A stretch of 42,301 nt of DNA, taken from positions 1-42,301 of the IMG/VR virus record IMGVR_UViG_3300035695_000009; one strand, 5' to 3'. The stretch is from a virus. Of this stretch, positions 1 to 8,690 are shown in pieces. Position numbers and translations under genes: made by a program. Numbering within the stretch: position 1 is the first letter of the stretch; the number at the start of each line of letters is the position of its first letter. The notes under the pieces were generated by a model, which saw only the letters and a program-made list of their open reading frames with translations, was not told where the DNA came from and did no database searches.

Positions 1-322
1 AGCCGATATGGATACACGGGTTATTCAAGCGTTTCGTTCCGGAAATACTGAATTAGTTGATCATCTCATAAATAAAGGTGATTTATCGGAAGAACAAGCG
101 GCTAAATTAAAAGAGGAATCCGAGAAACCTGACAATATTCGGCATTTAGAAAAGATGAAAATTGATCGTGCATTGCAGTATTATCAGCAATCTAAGCCGG
201 AAGATCGTCGCGGAATGGATGAAATTATTGGGGAAAAATATAATAGATTTCAGTCAAGTAATGCATCGCCGAATGAGAAAAAAAGAATAGAAAAACTTTA
301 TTCGAAAATTATTAATCAATGA
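1..322 (+). CDS. C-terminal end of the giant ejection/internal virion protein (continues from 42301)
   Basis: The reading frame is open from base 2 with no start of its own. It is the same frame as the large gene beginning at 38969, which enters the 127-base terminal repeat at 42175. Joined across the ends, the gene spans 3528 nt (1175 aa plus stop). The piece here is charged and helical (Glu/Lys-rich) and ends in a short basic tail before the TGA at 320-322. An internal ATG at 8 has no Shine-Dalgarno site and would give a meaningless 104-aa protein. The tail-fibre gene follows 24 bases later. Confidence 0.9.
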   Translation, partial: ADMDTRVIQAFRSGNTELVDHLINKGDLSEEQAAKLKEESEKPDNIRHLEKMKIDRALQYYQQSKPEDRRGMDEIIGEKYNRFQSSNASPNEKKRIEKLYSKIINQ

Positions 323-346
323 TAAAATTCTTGCAGGAGATTCAGT

Positions 347-1993
347 ATGACAGTCATTAATCAGAATAATAAAGTTTCAGAATTAGGAAATGGTTCGAAA
401 GTAACTTTTTCTTTTTCTTTTAAGATTTTTGATACTTCCGAATTAGTTATCTATAAAGTTGATGTTGCAACAGGAGTTGCAACAGGCCCATTAACTTTAG
501 ATTCAGATTACACAGCGACAGTTAATTCCACGTCGGAAGGAGGAACTGTTACTTACTCAGTTGCACCTACGTCCGATGAGTATTCTCTTATTAAAAGAAT
601 TGTACCCTATACTCAATCAGCAGATTTGCAGACTGAAGGTACATTGCCCGCGATTCAATTGGAAAATCAATTAGATTTAATGACGATGATGGTTGTTCAG
701 TTAAAAGAAATCACGGACCGCAGTATTACATTACCGGTCGGCGCAACAGAAAGTATTTCTTTCCCATCGGCACAGGCCAGTTATTTAATTGGATGGAACT
801 CAACAGGTGATGGCCTTACTAATTATGTGAATACGAGTTCGGGGATTGACGCAACTTTGGCAGCGCAAGTCGCGGCGGATGCTGCCCAAGTAACAACTGA
901 TGCAGCAGCGGCGGCGGCAAGTGCAGCAGCAGCGGCGGCAAGTGCGGCTAGTATTAGTTTACCGTCGATTGGCGGAAACGCATTAAAAATTCTAAGAGCT
1001 AATAGTGGCGCAACAGCTCTTGAATATAAGACGATCGAAGAACTTCTTCAGTCTGATACAGATCTTACGATGGGTGGGATTCTGCGTTTTAAAAAAGGCG
1101 CAAATGTCGCATCTGCAAATACGATTGCATTAGGTGCTGACGGAAATGTTTTTAATATTACAGGTACAACACAAATAAATACGATTACAATTCACGCCGC
1201 AGGAACGGTTGCTTTTCTTTATTTTGCAGGAGCGTTGACTCTCTCGACGAGTGGAAATTTAAAAATGCCCGGATCGGTGAATTATACGACAGCGGCAAAT
1301 GATTTAGCAATTTTAGTATCAGACGGAACCTATTGGCATGTTTCTATTGCATCAACCAGTACAACGCAAGGTAGACAATTATTCACTTCTAGCGGTACTT
1401 TTAATGTCCCATCCGGCGTAACTAAAGTTTATTTAACGATGGTTGCAGGGGGAGGCGGTGGTGCTGGCGGCGCTCAAACTCCGTCTAAAGGTGGCGGCGG
1501 CGGTGGCGGCGGTGCTTCATTACTAAAATATCCTTTAACTGTAACTCCGGGTGCAGCTTTAACTGTTACAATTGGTGCCGGTGGTGCAGGTGGAACACCC
1601 GCAAATATCGCCGGTGTTAATGGGACGGTAGGAGGAAATACTTCATTTGATTCTGTTACTGTCTCGGGCGGGGGTGCAGGACAAATGTCTGCCGGCGCTG
1701 GTTTATATGGTGCGGGAGGCGTTGGGGCAGGTGGTTTTGATGCTAGTGCGCAAACCGGAGGAACATCGGGACTTCAGGGCGGGAATGGGGCTGATGCAGA
1801 TACTAATGGGGGCGGCGGCGGTGGAGGCACACCATTCGGTGCTGGTGGGACAGGTGCTAATAACGCAAATAGTAATGAAGCCGGACATGCAGCGACAGCA
1901 AATACAGGAGCCGGCGGTGGAGCCGGAGGTACAGATACAGGTGGAACCGTCGGAGGTAATGGCGGTTCAGGATTTTGTTTAGTTGAATGGTAA
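347..1993 (+). CDS. Tail fibre / receptor-binding protein with T7-type N-terminus and glycine-rich tip
   Basis: The protein has 548 aa. Residues 1 to about 135 resemble the T7 gp17 tail-fibre N-terminal domain that docks fibres on a podovirus tail: a beta-rich opening with a YTATVNSTSEGGTVTYS-like segment, then a conserved helix with QLENQLDLM. An alanine-rich coil at about 178-205 probably trimerises the shaft. Residues from about 360 to the end form a glycine-rich domain with poly-Gly runs, starting after a GTFNVPSGV motif and ending in GGNGGSGFCLVEW. This is the layout of the phage glycine-rich tip/adhesin family, where loops between Gly helices contact the receptor. A good Shine-Dalgarno site (GCAGGAG) lies 6 bases before the ATG. 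The gene follows directly after the ejection-protein gene, as in T7-like virion operons. Confidence 0.9.
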   Translation: MTVINQNNKVSELGNGSKVTFSFSFKIFDTSELVIYKVDVATGVATGPLTLDSDYTATVNSTSEGGTVTYSVAPTSDEYSLIKRIVPYTQSADLQTEGTLPAIQLENQLDLMTMMVVQLKEITDRSITLPVGATESISFPSAQASYLIGWNSTGDGLTNYVNTSSGIDATLAAQVAADAAQVTTDAAAAAASAAAAAASAASISLPSIGGNALKILRANSGATALEYKTIEELLQSDTDLTMGGILRFKKGANVASANTIALGADGNVFNITGTTQINTITIHAAGTVAFLYFAGALTLSTSGNLKMPGSVNYTTAANDLAILVSDGTYWHVSIASTSTTQGRQLFTSSGTFNVPSGVTKVYLTMVAGGGGGAGGAQTPSKGGGGGGGGASLLKYPLTVTPGAALTVTIGAGGAGGTPANIAGVNGTVGGNTSFDSVTVSGGGAGQMSAGAGLYGAGGVGAGGFDASAQTGGTSGLQGGNGADADTNGGGGGGGTPFGAGGTGANNANSNEAGHAATANTGAGGGAGGTDTGGTVGGNGGSGFCLVEW

Positions 1994-2013
1994 TTTAAAA
2001 AGGAGATATTTTT

Positions 2014-2364
2014 ATGTCAATTTCACATGAATTTGAAAAAACAACAGGTACTCTATCATTAGTTCCCGGTGTTGGATTTACTATGACAGCAACACCATTG
2101 TATCAACGTGATACTTTTCTTCTCGGTGTTTTTCTTCACTCATCTGTAAATATCACGGAAACTGTAACTGTTACTCGTGTATCTGCTGATGGGTCAACCT
2201 ATGATGTTGTGTTGAATACATCTAATCTTACCTCAGCGTCAAATTATGTTTATGTACCGACATTTCCGGTTCCTATTCAGAGAGGGGACAGTATTAAAGT
2301 GACTTGTACCGCGGCTAATACTACAGGAGTTGTATACGCAACGGTTATTTTAGGGGGAAGATAA
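2014..2364 (+). CDS. Small beta-rich protein of the tail-fibre region, function unknown
   Basis: The protein has 116 aa and no cysteine pair, signal peptide or membrane segment. It is rich in Thr/Val/Ser with alternating hydrophobic residues, which suggests an all-beta fold. AAAAAGGAGA lies before the ATG. Its position between the tail fibre and a coiled-coil protein suggests an accessory structural protein (fibre-associated or capsid/tail decoration). I do not recognise a family, so the role is only inferred from position. Confidence 0.75.
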   Translation: MSISHEFEKTTGTLSLVPGVGFTMTATPLYQRDTFLLGVFLHSSVNITETVTVTRVSADGSTYDVVLNTSNLTSASNYVYVPTFPVPIQRGDSIKVTCTAANTTGVVYATVILGGR

Positions 2365-2365
2365 A

Positions 2366-3205
2366 ATGACTGACGAAGAAAAACTGAAACAGTTACAGGA
2401 CCAAATAGCTGATTTGAATGGAAAAATTTTTGATGCATCTCAAACTTTTATTTCATTAGGAAATAAAAATCAGGAACTCCAATCTGAAATAGATGGTTTA
2501 GAAAAAACGAAAACTGATTTATCCGTTCAGGTATCTGATCTTAAAAATCAGTTGGATGCAGCTTTACAAAGTCTATCTAATGTTTCAAATGAAAAAATAA
2601 AAGAGTTAGATGGAAAATTAAAAGAAGTTGATTCGAAACAGATTGAATTAGATAATTTAATTCAGAATAATTTGAATGAGAGTAAATTATTATCTGATCG
2701 AGAAAAAGAATTAGACCAGAAAGAACAGGATTTAAAAGATGAATTAAATAGTACTGAAACACACCAACAGGAAATTGAAATTCACGAAAATGAATTAACT
2801 AAGTCTGATAGTGAACTTAATGACGCCCGAGCTAAATTTAATGAGGAATTAAATGAGTTCGAAAAAAAATATGCTCAGTATGAAAGTGATTTAGCTAATT
2901 TTTCAACTCTTAGAGATCAATTGATTTCAGATCAAAATCAATTAAATACCGATCGTGCAGTTTTACTAACAGATCAAACTACACTCCAAACACAAACCGC
3001 ACAACTTAATGCTGATCAGGAAAACTTAAAAAAAGAGCAAGCTGATTTACTGATAAAGCAAAATGATTTATCACAGAAACAAACTGAATTGGAAAGTGCA
3101 AGTGAAGATTTAGCAGCGAGAATTAAAAGAATTGAAGTCCGTGAGTTACGGGTAACAAAAGCTATTCAGGAGAAGCAGCTTGATCAAGAACTTATTAATA
3201 AATAG
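2366..3205 (+). CDS. Long coiled-coil protein
   Basis: The protein has 279 aa and is almost entirely heptad-like coiled coil, with dense Glu/Lys/Gln/Asn/Asp and Leu/Ile at regular spacing (repeated segments such as LNADQENLKKEQADL and LNTDRAVLLTDQTTL). There is no signal peptide. AGGGGGAAGA precedes the ATG, one base after the previous stop. Its last 26 bases overlap the start of the exported repeat protein. Possible roles are a fibre shaft, an assembly scaffold or a chaperone for the neighbouring long repeat protein; the sequence alone does not decide. Confidence 0.8.
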   Translation: MTDEEKLKQLQDQIADLNGKIFDASQTFISLGNKNQELQSEIDGLEKTKTDLSVQVSDLKNQLDAALQSLSNVSNEKIKELDGKLKEVDSKQIELDNLIQNNLNESKLLSDREKELDQKEQDLKDELNSTETHQQEIEIHENELTKSDSELNDARAKFNEELNEFEKKYAQYESDLANFSTLRDQLISDQNQLNTDRAVLLTDQTTLQTQTAQLNADQENLKKEQADLLIKQNDLSQKQTELESASEDLAARIKRIEVRELRVTKAIQEKQLDQELINK

Positions 3206-6110
3206 TTTATGTTTTCTATTATTGATTTCAAATGCATGGGCTGATTGTGATGTCAGTATCGACGGATATTCTGTTTGTACTGACGATCTTCTTAATTTTA
3301 ATGGTATAAATCCCGCACCGTCAGTTTCTAATTCTGGACAAGCGAGAATGTATTTTGATCTTATGTCCGGAAAATTAAAATGTTCTGAAAATGGCGGAGC
3401 ATTTACCAATTGTGTAGGTAGTGGTGGATCATCTTCTTTAGGCGGGTTGACTGATGTGAGTGATGCAACCGCAACTGCCGGTCATTTATTGATTGCGAAT
3501 GGTGCCACATGGGCCAGTAAAGCTATGAGTGGAGATTGTTCGATCACGAGTGCCGGGGTTATGACTTGTGCGGGCAGTAATGCAACAGTTCCATATAATA
3601 CACTTAAAACACCGACGACAAATACAGGAATAAATTTTGGATCGTTTACGAATACATGGACTTCAGCAGCGGGTAATGCGACATTTTTTACAATTCATGG
3701 GTCGTCTGATTTTATAGTACAGGGAGATGGTGATGTTATTGCACCTTCGTTTACGGGGGCATTAATTGGTAATGCAACAACAGCAACGTCTTTAGCTGGA
3801 AATGGTACAAACTGCTCATCCGGAAATTATCCCCTTGGGGTAGATGCAAGCGGAAATTCAGAAAGTTGTACAGCAGCTCCGACAGAATGCTCATCATCGT
3901 CTTGTACGTTAAATAGTGGTGATACTGCTACAACACAAGCGGCATCAGATAACTCTACAAAAGTAGCGACGACAGCTTATGTAACGACGGCGATTTCTAA
4001 TATTACTCCAACTGTTGCTTACGACCATATTACTGCTCCGACGACAAATGCGGGTATAAATTTAAGTACATTTAATTCTATTTGGACCTCGACAACGGGA
4101 AGTAATACCTGGACTTCCACAACTGGAACGAACACTTGGACCAGTGGCGTTACTGCTGGTGATTATTTTACTATTAGTGATAGCGGCGCTTTTAATTCTA
4201 GTACTTCGGTATTAAAATTAAGTCGATCAAATGGTAATCCGACTGGTGGATCAATGTTAGGTATATTTAATTCTGATACGGATGTCGCGAGTATTCAAGC
4301 CCCGAATTTTATTGTTACACAGACGGGGGGAATAAAATCATCATCAAACACATCCGGATCTATTTTAGTTGCGGATGGCACCTCATTTAATCCTGTTGTG
4401 ATGAGTGGTGATGCAACAATTTCATCAACAGGATCATTAACTCTTGCTAATACAACTGTATCTGCAACTTCTTATACAAACACAAATTTAACAGTTGATT
4501 CTAAAGGTCGCATTACATCAGCTTCTAATGGAACAAGCGGGATTTCTTCAGTCGCCTACGATCAAATTACTGCACCAACGACTAATGCGGGTATCAGCTT
4601 AACTACATTTAACTCAATATGGACCTCAACGACAGGCAGTAACACCTGGACCTCAACCACAGGAACGAATACTTGGACGAGTGGGGTTACGGGAGGAGAC
4701 TATTTTACAATCTCAGACAGTGGGGCGTTTAATAATACAACGTCTATCTTAAAGTTAAGTCGTTCAAATGGAAATCCTACTGGCGGAGCTATGCTCGGGA
4801 TAGTCAACACAGATACAGATGTTAAGTCTATTGATGCGCCTAACTTTTCAGTTAATCAAGGCGGGAACGTTACGATGGCTGGTGATTTAACAGTTAGCGG
4901 TGATGATATATACATGGCGACTAACACGGCAGGTAATCTATTGATTGCAAACGGCACAAGCTATAAACCTATTGCCATGTCGGGGGCTTGCACAATTACA
5001 AGTGCAGGAGTGATGACTTGTAGTGGGAATACTGTTTCAACTCAATACGATCGCATTACTGCCCCGACGACAAATGCAGGTATAAATTTAAGTACATTTA
5101 ATTCTATTTGGACCTCAACAACGGGTAGCAACACCTGGACTTCGACGACGGGAACGAACACCTGGACAAGCGGCGTTACAGGAGGAGATTACTTCACGAT
5201 TAGCGACAGCGGAAGTTTTGATGCTAGTAGTTCAGTCTTAAAACTAAGTCGATCTGTTGGTAACCCGACGGGTGGCGCTATGCTTGCTATCGTCAACTCT
5301 GATACAGATGTTAATAGTATTCAAGCGCCAAATTTCACTGTTACTCAAACAGGCGGAATTAAATCATCTTCTAATACGTCAGGTTCAATCTTAGTTGCAA
5401 ACGGTACAACGTTTAATCCCGTCGTGATGTCAGGATCTTGTACTGTTTCATCGAGTGGTGTGATGAGCTGTACTGCAAGCTCAACTCCAACAGCTTTTGA
5501 TCAGATTACTGCGCCAACAACAAATGGCGGGATTAACTTAGCTTCGTTCAACTCAACGTGGACAAGTACAACAGGAAGTAATACTTGGACAGCCTCGACG
5601 GGTACGAATCTCTGGACAAACTCGGCTACAACAGGTGATGGGTTTACAATTTCGGATAGCGCCACAAGAACAAGTGGTTCAGTGTTAAAAGTTTCAATGC
5701 CGACTAACTCAACTGGCGGTTCAGCATTAATAGCTTTAAACAATGTTTACACCAGTACGTTATATGAGATAAACGGTGGGAATTTTACAGTTGATGGGTT
5801 AGCTAATGTTTCAGGAAAAACTTTAGCTTTATCGGGAACAGGAACCCCCGGATTATCAACTTGCGGGACTTCCCCGACGGTTGCGGGTACAAATGCAGCG
5901 TTTACAGTAACAACAGGAAGTGGAAGTGTCGGAAATTGTACAGCGACTTTTGCTCAACCGACGGGCTGGACAACAGTTCCGACTTGTATACCTGGATGGG
6001 AATCTGGTCAAGCATTGACTTCGACATGGACAAGTACGGCAACAAATATCATTTTTAATCAAAACGCAATGGGAAGTAAAAAAGTAGATATTTTATGTAT
6101 TGGGCATTAA
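3180..6110 (+). CDS. Exported repeat-rich fibre-like protein with Sec signal peptide
   Basis: The protein has 976 aa. It starts at a TTG with AGGAGA about 6 bases upstream, inside the end of the coiled-coil gene. Residues 1-22 are a clear Sec signal peptide ending ISNAWA, with likely cleavage before DCDV. The body is Ser/Thr/Asn/Gly-rich beta repeat of the type seen in phage fibres: motifs such as GDCSITSAGVMTC and NCSSGNYPLGVDASGN, then four long repeats from about residue 280 (see the repeat entry). Paired cysteines recur, which fits an oxidising compartment. The C-terminus (TWTSTATNIIF ... ILCIGH) resembles a small terminal beta domain. A signal peptide on a fibre-like phage protein is odd: it implies export to the periplasm or cell surface rather than assembly in the cytoplasm. 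Confidence 0.85.
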   Translation: MIKNLLINSLCFLLLISNAWADCDVSIDGYSVCTDDLLNFNGINPAPSVSNSGQARMYFDLMSGKLKCSENGGAFTNCVGSGGSSSLGGLTDVSDATATAGHLLIANGATWASKAMSGDCSITSAGVMTCAGSNATVPYNTLKTPTTNTGINFGSFTNTWTSAAGNATFFTIHGSSDFIVQGDGDVIAPSFTGALIGNATTATSLAGNGTNCSSGNYPLGVDASGNSESCTAAPTECSSSSCTLNSGDTATTQAASDNSTKVATTAYVTTAISNITPTVAYDHITAPTTNAGINLSTFNSIWTSTTGSNTWTSTTGTNTWTSGVTAGDYFTISDSGAFNSSTSVLKLSRSNGNPTGGSMLGIFNSDTDVASIQAPNFIVTQTGGIKSSSNTSGSILVADGTSFNPVVMSGDATISSTGSLTLANTTVSATSYTNTNLTVDSKGRITSASNGTSGISSVAYDQITAPTTNAGISLTTFNSIWTSTTGSNTWTSTTGTNTWTSGVTGGDYFTISDSGAFNNTTSILKLSRSNGNPTGGAMLGIVNTDTDVKSIDAPNFSVNQGGNVTMAGDLTVSGDDIYMATNTAGNLLIANGTSYKPIAMSGACTITSAGVMTCSGNTVSTQYDRITAPTTNAGINLSTFNSIWTSTTGSNTWTSTTGTNTWTSGVTGGDYFTISDSGSFDASSSVLKLSRSVGNPTGGAMLAIVNSDTDVNSIQAPNFTVTQTGGIKSSSNTSGSILVANGTTFNPVVMSGSCTVSSSGVMSCTASSTPTAFDQITAPTTNGGINLASFNSTWTSTTGSNTWTASTGTNLWTNSATTGDGFTISDSATRTSGSVLKVSMPTNSTGGSALIALNNVYTSTLYEINGGNFTVDGLANVSGKTLALSGTGTPGLSTCGTSPTVAGTNAAFTVTTGSGSVGNCTATFAQPTGWTTVPTCIPGWESGQALTSTWTSTATNIIFNQNAMGSKKVDILCIGH
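4017..5760 (+). repeat. Four long tandem repeats inside the exported fibre-like gene
   Basis: Units begin near 4017, 4554, 5043 and 5492 (about residues 280, 459, 622 and 772). Each opens with an ITAPTTNAGI-type motif, then SIWTSTTGSNTWTSTTGTN, then a DYFTISDSG block and an LSRS.GNPTGG block. The fourth unit is shorter and more diverged. Amino acids are far better kept than bases: the same words are written with different synonymous codons in each unit. Confidence 0.85.
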
Positions 6111-6478
6111 CAATATTATTTTTATTATTTACTAATATATCTTTTGCTCAGGATTATTATTTGGTAATTGCTCCTAATGGTCAGGCTGTACGAATTATCC
6201 CGACGAGTGAAGTTAATTTTACAGATAATGAGAAAAAACTTTTTAAAATCGTTGTGGTTACTTTAGACAATACAAATTTTTATCAATTTACAGACCCGTT
6301 ATTCCAACAGACGAATATTGATATTAAAGATAAAAACGGAAATACAATAGACTCTTATGTTACGAGAGCGAACAAAATTGATACGAGTACAATTTTAGGA
6401 AAGGAGGAGGCGGTTGCAACAACGGCTATTAGTCAAAAGATTTCTACTGTTTCTAGTGCTGATGTTACCAGCAAGTAA
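6095..6478 (+). CDS. Exported protein of unknown function
   Basis: The protein has 127 aa. An N-terminal hydrophobic stretch ends NISFA before QDYYLV, a typical Sec signal peptide with cleavage near residue 18. The mature part is a small mixed-fold domain without recognisable motifs. It overlaps the previous gene by 16 bases and the next by 65 bases; no strong Shine-Dalgarno site is seen, so translational coupling is likely. It belongs to the cassette of exported proteins at 3180-10214. Confidence 0.7.
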   Translation: MYWALTILFLLFTNISFAQDYYLVIAPNGQAVRIIPTSEVNFTDNEKKLFKIVVVTLDNTNFYQFTDPLFQQTNIDIKDKNGNTIDSYVTRANKIDTSTILGKEEAVATTAISQKISTVSSADVTSK

Positions 6479-7706
6479 AATTTTTGCTGTAACAGAATTT
6501 CAGACAACGTGGTGTACTTCTGGTTGTGATTATACTGCCGCGTCAACGGCAATTACAGCTTTAGCTTTAGCGGGAAATATTAAAGCGGCTTCTAATCTTG
6601 CAAAAACTGGAAATTGGACGAATAAAGTTGGGAGCAGTATTACTGATAATGCGGCGGTTACATGGGACGCGGGAGCGAGAACAGGCCATTTAATTCACAT
6701 GACAGGAACTCAATATTTAATTTCTTGCACGACGACAACTGATTGTACCAATTTGGGGGCGGGGGATACTGTTTCAGATGGAACAAATACTTTTGATATT
6801 AGTGGCGCGCCCGATAGTGCAATTGTCAGAATAAACTGCCATGAAAACGCAACGTTTAATGATAACTTTACTGTTTCGATGGGGGCCGCAACAAATTCAG
6901 ATGCAACAAATTATATGATTGTCGGAGTTGATTCAGGATTTAGACATAATGGAACTTCGTCTACCGGGTGTAAGGTTCAATCTAATGCGGCGGCAATTAC
7001 GGTAACTTTAGGCAGCCATAGCAGTACGGCGGAGTGGTTAAGAATAGGGTTAAATTTATCGAATGGTACTAATGCGTCATGTGCTTCTACTTCAGCAACG
7101 TTTGGGAACTGGAATTTAGGATTTAGAAATGTAATCGTCGAAAATTGTGTTAATTCAGGAGCCGGAAGTTTTAGAGGTGTTACATTAGGTCATTCAGCAA
7201 ATACAGGGAACCCGGTTAATTATATTCAAAACTCTATTGTTTATGGGTCAGAAAGCGATGGTATTCAATTTAGTGGGTCTGCGACGGGTGTCGATAACTC
7301 AATTTGGAATAATACTTCTTATGGTAACGGGGGATGGGGAATTACAGCAGGAGGTGGCGGAATAGAAGTTGTTAAAAATAATTTAGCTTGCCAAAATACA
7401 AGCGGAGATTATCAAGGCACATATGATACTTTTACGAGTAATGGGAGCTGTGATACATCAGGGACTTCGGGCTTAACGAGTTTAACTAATAGTGCAGAAT
7501 TTGTAAATACGGGAAGCAATGATTATCATTTAAAATTAAGTGCAGTTTCCATCGACAAAGGAACAAATTTAGGTTCGTCAAATAATATCAATATTGATAT
7601 AGATAACACAACCAGAATTGGTGCTTGGGATATAGGAGCTGATGAGGCTTATGATTACAAATTTATTGCAAACGGTGGTATTTATAATGGGGGCATCTAC
7701 CATTGA
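6414..7706 (+). CDS. Exported right-handed beta-helix protein
   Basis: The protein has 430 aa. It is read from a TTG with AAGGAGGAGG just upstream. A signal peptide covers residues 1 to about 25 (cleavage after SKIFA). The body shows the Asn/Gly/Ser-rich rhythm of a parallel beta-helix (segments such as VIVENCVNSGAG and NSIWNNTSYGNGGWGI). It ends with a DYHLKLSAVSIDKGTNLG and IGAWDIGADE block, which is typical of secreted pectate-lyase-like beta-helix proteins. Such proteins often bind or cut polysaccharide, but no catalytic residues can be assigned here. Several Cys pairs (CTSGC, CTTTTDC) suit an extracellular protein. The 65-base overlap with the upstream gene indicates coupled translation. 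Confidence 0.82.
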   Translation: MQQRLLVKRFLLFLVLMLPASKIFAVTEFQTTWCTSGCDYTAASTAITALALAGNIKAASNLAKTGNWTNKVGSSITDNAAVTWDAGARTGHLIHMTGTQYLISCTTTTDCTNLGAGDTVSDGTNTFDISGAPDSAIVRINCHENATFNDNFTVSMGAATNSDATNYMIVGVDSGFRHNGTSSTGCKVQSNAAAITVTLGSHSSTAEWLRIGLNLSNGTNASCASTSATFGNWNLGFRNVIVENCVNSGAGSFRGVTLGHSANTGNPVNYIQNSIVYGSESDGIQFSGSATGVDNSIWNNTSYGNGGWGITAGGGGIEVVKNNLACQNTSGDYQGTYDTFTSNGSCDTSGTSGLTSLTNSAEFVNTGSNDYHLKLSAVSIDKGTNLGSSNNINIDIDNTTRIGAWDIGADEAYDYKFIANGGIYNGGIYH

Positions 7707-7879
7707 GTGATATACCTATCACAGTTAATTATTTTGTTTCTTATCAACAACTAGAGGCTTTAAGATGGCTTATTAAAGAAAACAAAAAAGTTGCTTCATA
7801 TAAGCTAATTGATTTAATGGAGAATTATTTAGACAAACAACTCGATCCGGAGGTATTAAGGAGGATAAAAAATGCCTAA
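7703..7879 (+). CDS. Small charged helical protein (58 aa)
   Basis: The frame starts at a TTG that overlaps the preceding TGA stop and ends 8 bases inside the next gene. The product is helical and charged, with ALRWLIKENKK and LDPEVLRRIKNA. No other gene fits the 165-base gap. The start has only a G-run 10-12 bases upstream, so it probably depends on coupling. The function is unknown, possibly part of the lysis block that follows. Confidence 0.55.
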   Translation: MSDIPITVNYFVSYQQLEALRWLIKENKKVASYKLIDLMENYLDKQLDPEVLRRIKNA

Positions 7880-8174
7880 CCAAAACAACGGTGATGTACC
7901 CTCAGTAAAATCATATATCAGAGTACCTCAATCCATGTTAGGTATTTTTTTAGTAATGATCGCACAAACTTTCGGTGCCGGATGGTGGGCGAGTTCAATG
8001 TCAACTAAAGTTGATTTTGTTCAAACACAATTATCGACGGTCGTATCAGCTAACGCCAATAATTATACTCAAAAAGAAGCTGTCAGGGATTTAGGAGATA
8101 TTTCAAAACGATTGGATAAATTAGAGGATCTCACTAATGAATACACAAGAACAATTAAAAAAAATTTTCGATAA
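7872..8174 (+). CDS. Membrane-anchored coiled-coil protein, holin- or spanin-like
   Basis: The protein has 100 aa. A short polar N-terminus is followed by one hydrophobic segment at about residues 21-42 (MLGIFLVMIAQTFGAGWWAS), then a predicted coiled coil (LGDISKRLDKLEDLTNEYTRT). AAGGAGG precedes the ATG. The single N-terminal anchor plus coil fits an inner-membrane spanin subunit or a class of small phage membrane proteins, and its position directly before a holin-like gene supports a lysis role. The family was not recognised with certainty. Confidence 0.65.
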   Translation: MPNQNNGDVPSVKSYIRVPQSMLGIFLVMIAQTFGAGWWASSMSTKVDFVQTQLSTVVSANANNYTQKEAVRDLGDISKRLDKLEDLTNEYTRTIKKNFR

Positions 8175-8195
8175 CCAATAAAAAAGGAGAGTATC

Positions 8196-8399
8196 ATGGG
8201 ATTATTAACAAAAATCGAAACATTTTTAGATGGTAAAAAAACTTACATCATTGCTCTTTTAACCGGCGGATTAGGGATTTTTATGGCGACGGGCCATGTA
8301 GTACCAGAATGGGTCTGGACTATTTTAGGCGCTGCTGGATTGGGTGCCGTTCGATCGGCAATCGGAAACTCAACAAACACAACAACGCTGACGAAATGA
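8196..8399 (+). CDS. Probable holin
   Basis: The protein has 67 aa with two hydrophobic stretches, about residues 17-32 (YIIALLTGGLGIFMAT) and 37-53 (PEWVWTILGAAGLGAV), a lysine-containing N-terminus and a polar tail. This size and topology are typical of small holins that open the inner membrane at lysis. AAAGGAGA precedes the ATG. Its stop overlaps the next start (ATGA). No endolysin is adjacent; the only cell-wall hydrolase found is at 22824-23225. Confidence 0.65.
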   Translation: MGLLTKIETFLDGKKTYIIALLTGGLGIFMATGHVVPEWVWTILGAAGLGAVRSAIGNSTNTTTLTK

Positions 8400-8590
8400 G
8401 TCCCTACTTAACCATTATTGTTTTCATTATTAAGTTATTAGATAAACTTTCAGAAACGTTATCTAAAAAACATAAATTGGATGATATTAAAAATGTGGAA
8501 AAAATTGTTGACACTCATAACGATGTCGCTCTTGCTCAACAGTTGCGCGATATTGCCGATAAAGTCGAGCAGCGACAGAAAACCGCCTAA
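8396..8590 (+). CDS. Small membrane protein, candidate inner-membrane spanin (Rz-like)
   Basis: The protein has 64 aa, starting at the ATG that overlaps the holin stop (ATGA). An N-terminal hydrophobic helix (YLTIIVFIIKLL) is followed by a charged helical region (LAQQLRDIADKVEQRQ). A longer upstream reading has no ribosome site and would only shadow the holin gene. The next gene, a lipoprotein, starts inside it in another frame. This is the nested layout of Rz/Rz1 spanin pairs, although 64 aa is short for an i-spanin. Confidence 0.6.
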   Translation: MSPYLTIIVFIIKLLDKLSETLSKKHKLDDIKNVEKIVDTHNDVALAQQLRDIADKVEQRQKTA

Positions 8591-8690
8591 GAGTTTAAAG
8601 ACAGGAGATCTGGCACCGAATGATTGTGTCTGTGTTGATCCGTCAGATTTAAAAATGCTCTTAGAAGAAACTAAAAGATGTAATCCTTAA
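8481..8690 (+). CDS. Lipoprotein, candidate outer-membrane spanin (Rz1-like)
   Basis: The protein has 69 aa from the ATG at 8481, or 65 from the ATG at 8493. A signal sequence ends in a lipobox-like SLLLNSC with the lipidated Cys at about residue 22. The mature part is short (about 48 aa), with KPPKSL and three more Cys. It overlaps the upstream candidate i-spanin gene in a different frame and runs 100 bases past it, as o-spanin genes often do. Such lipoproteins link to the inner-membrane partner to fuse the envelope membranes of Gram-negative hosts. Confidence 0.68.
   Translation: MILKMWKKLLTLITMSLLLNSCAILPIKSSSDRKPPKSLKTGDLAPNDCVCVDPSDLKMLLEETKRCNP

Noticed and set aside
1647-1982. Second-frame protein over the glycine-rich tip of the tail fibre
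   Set aside because: GGN-rich codons create open frames by composition; there is no ribosome site and no recognisable domain.
4017-5760. CRISPR array or diversity-generating retroelement repeats
   Set aside because: The repeats are long, coding and in frame, without spacer pattern; no reverse transcriptase or adenine-biased variable/template pair was found anywhere in the window.
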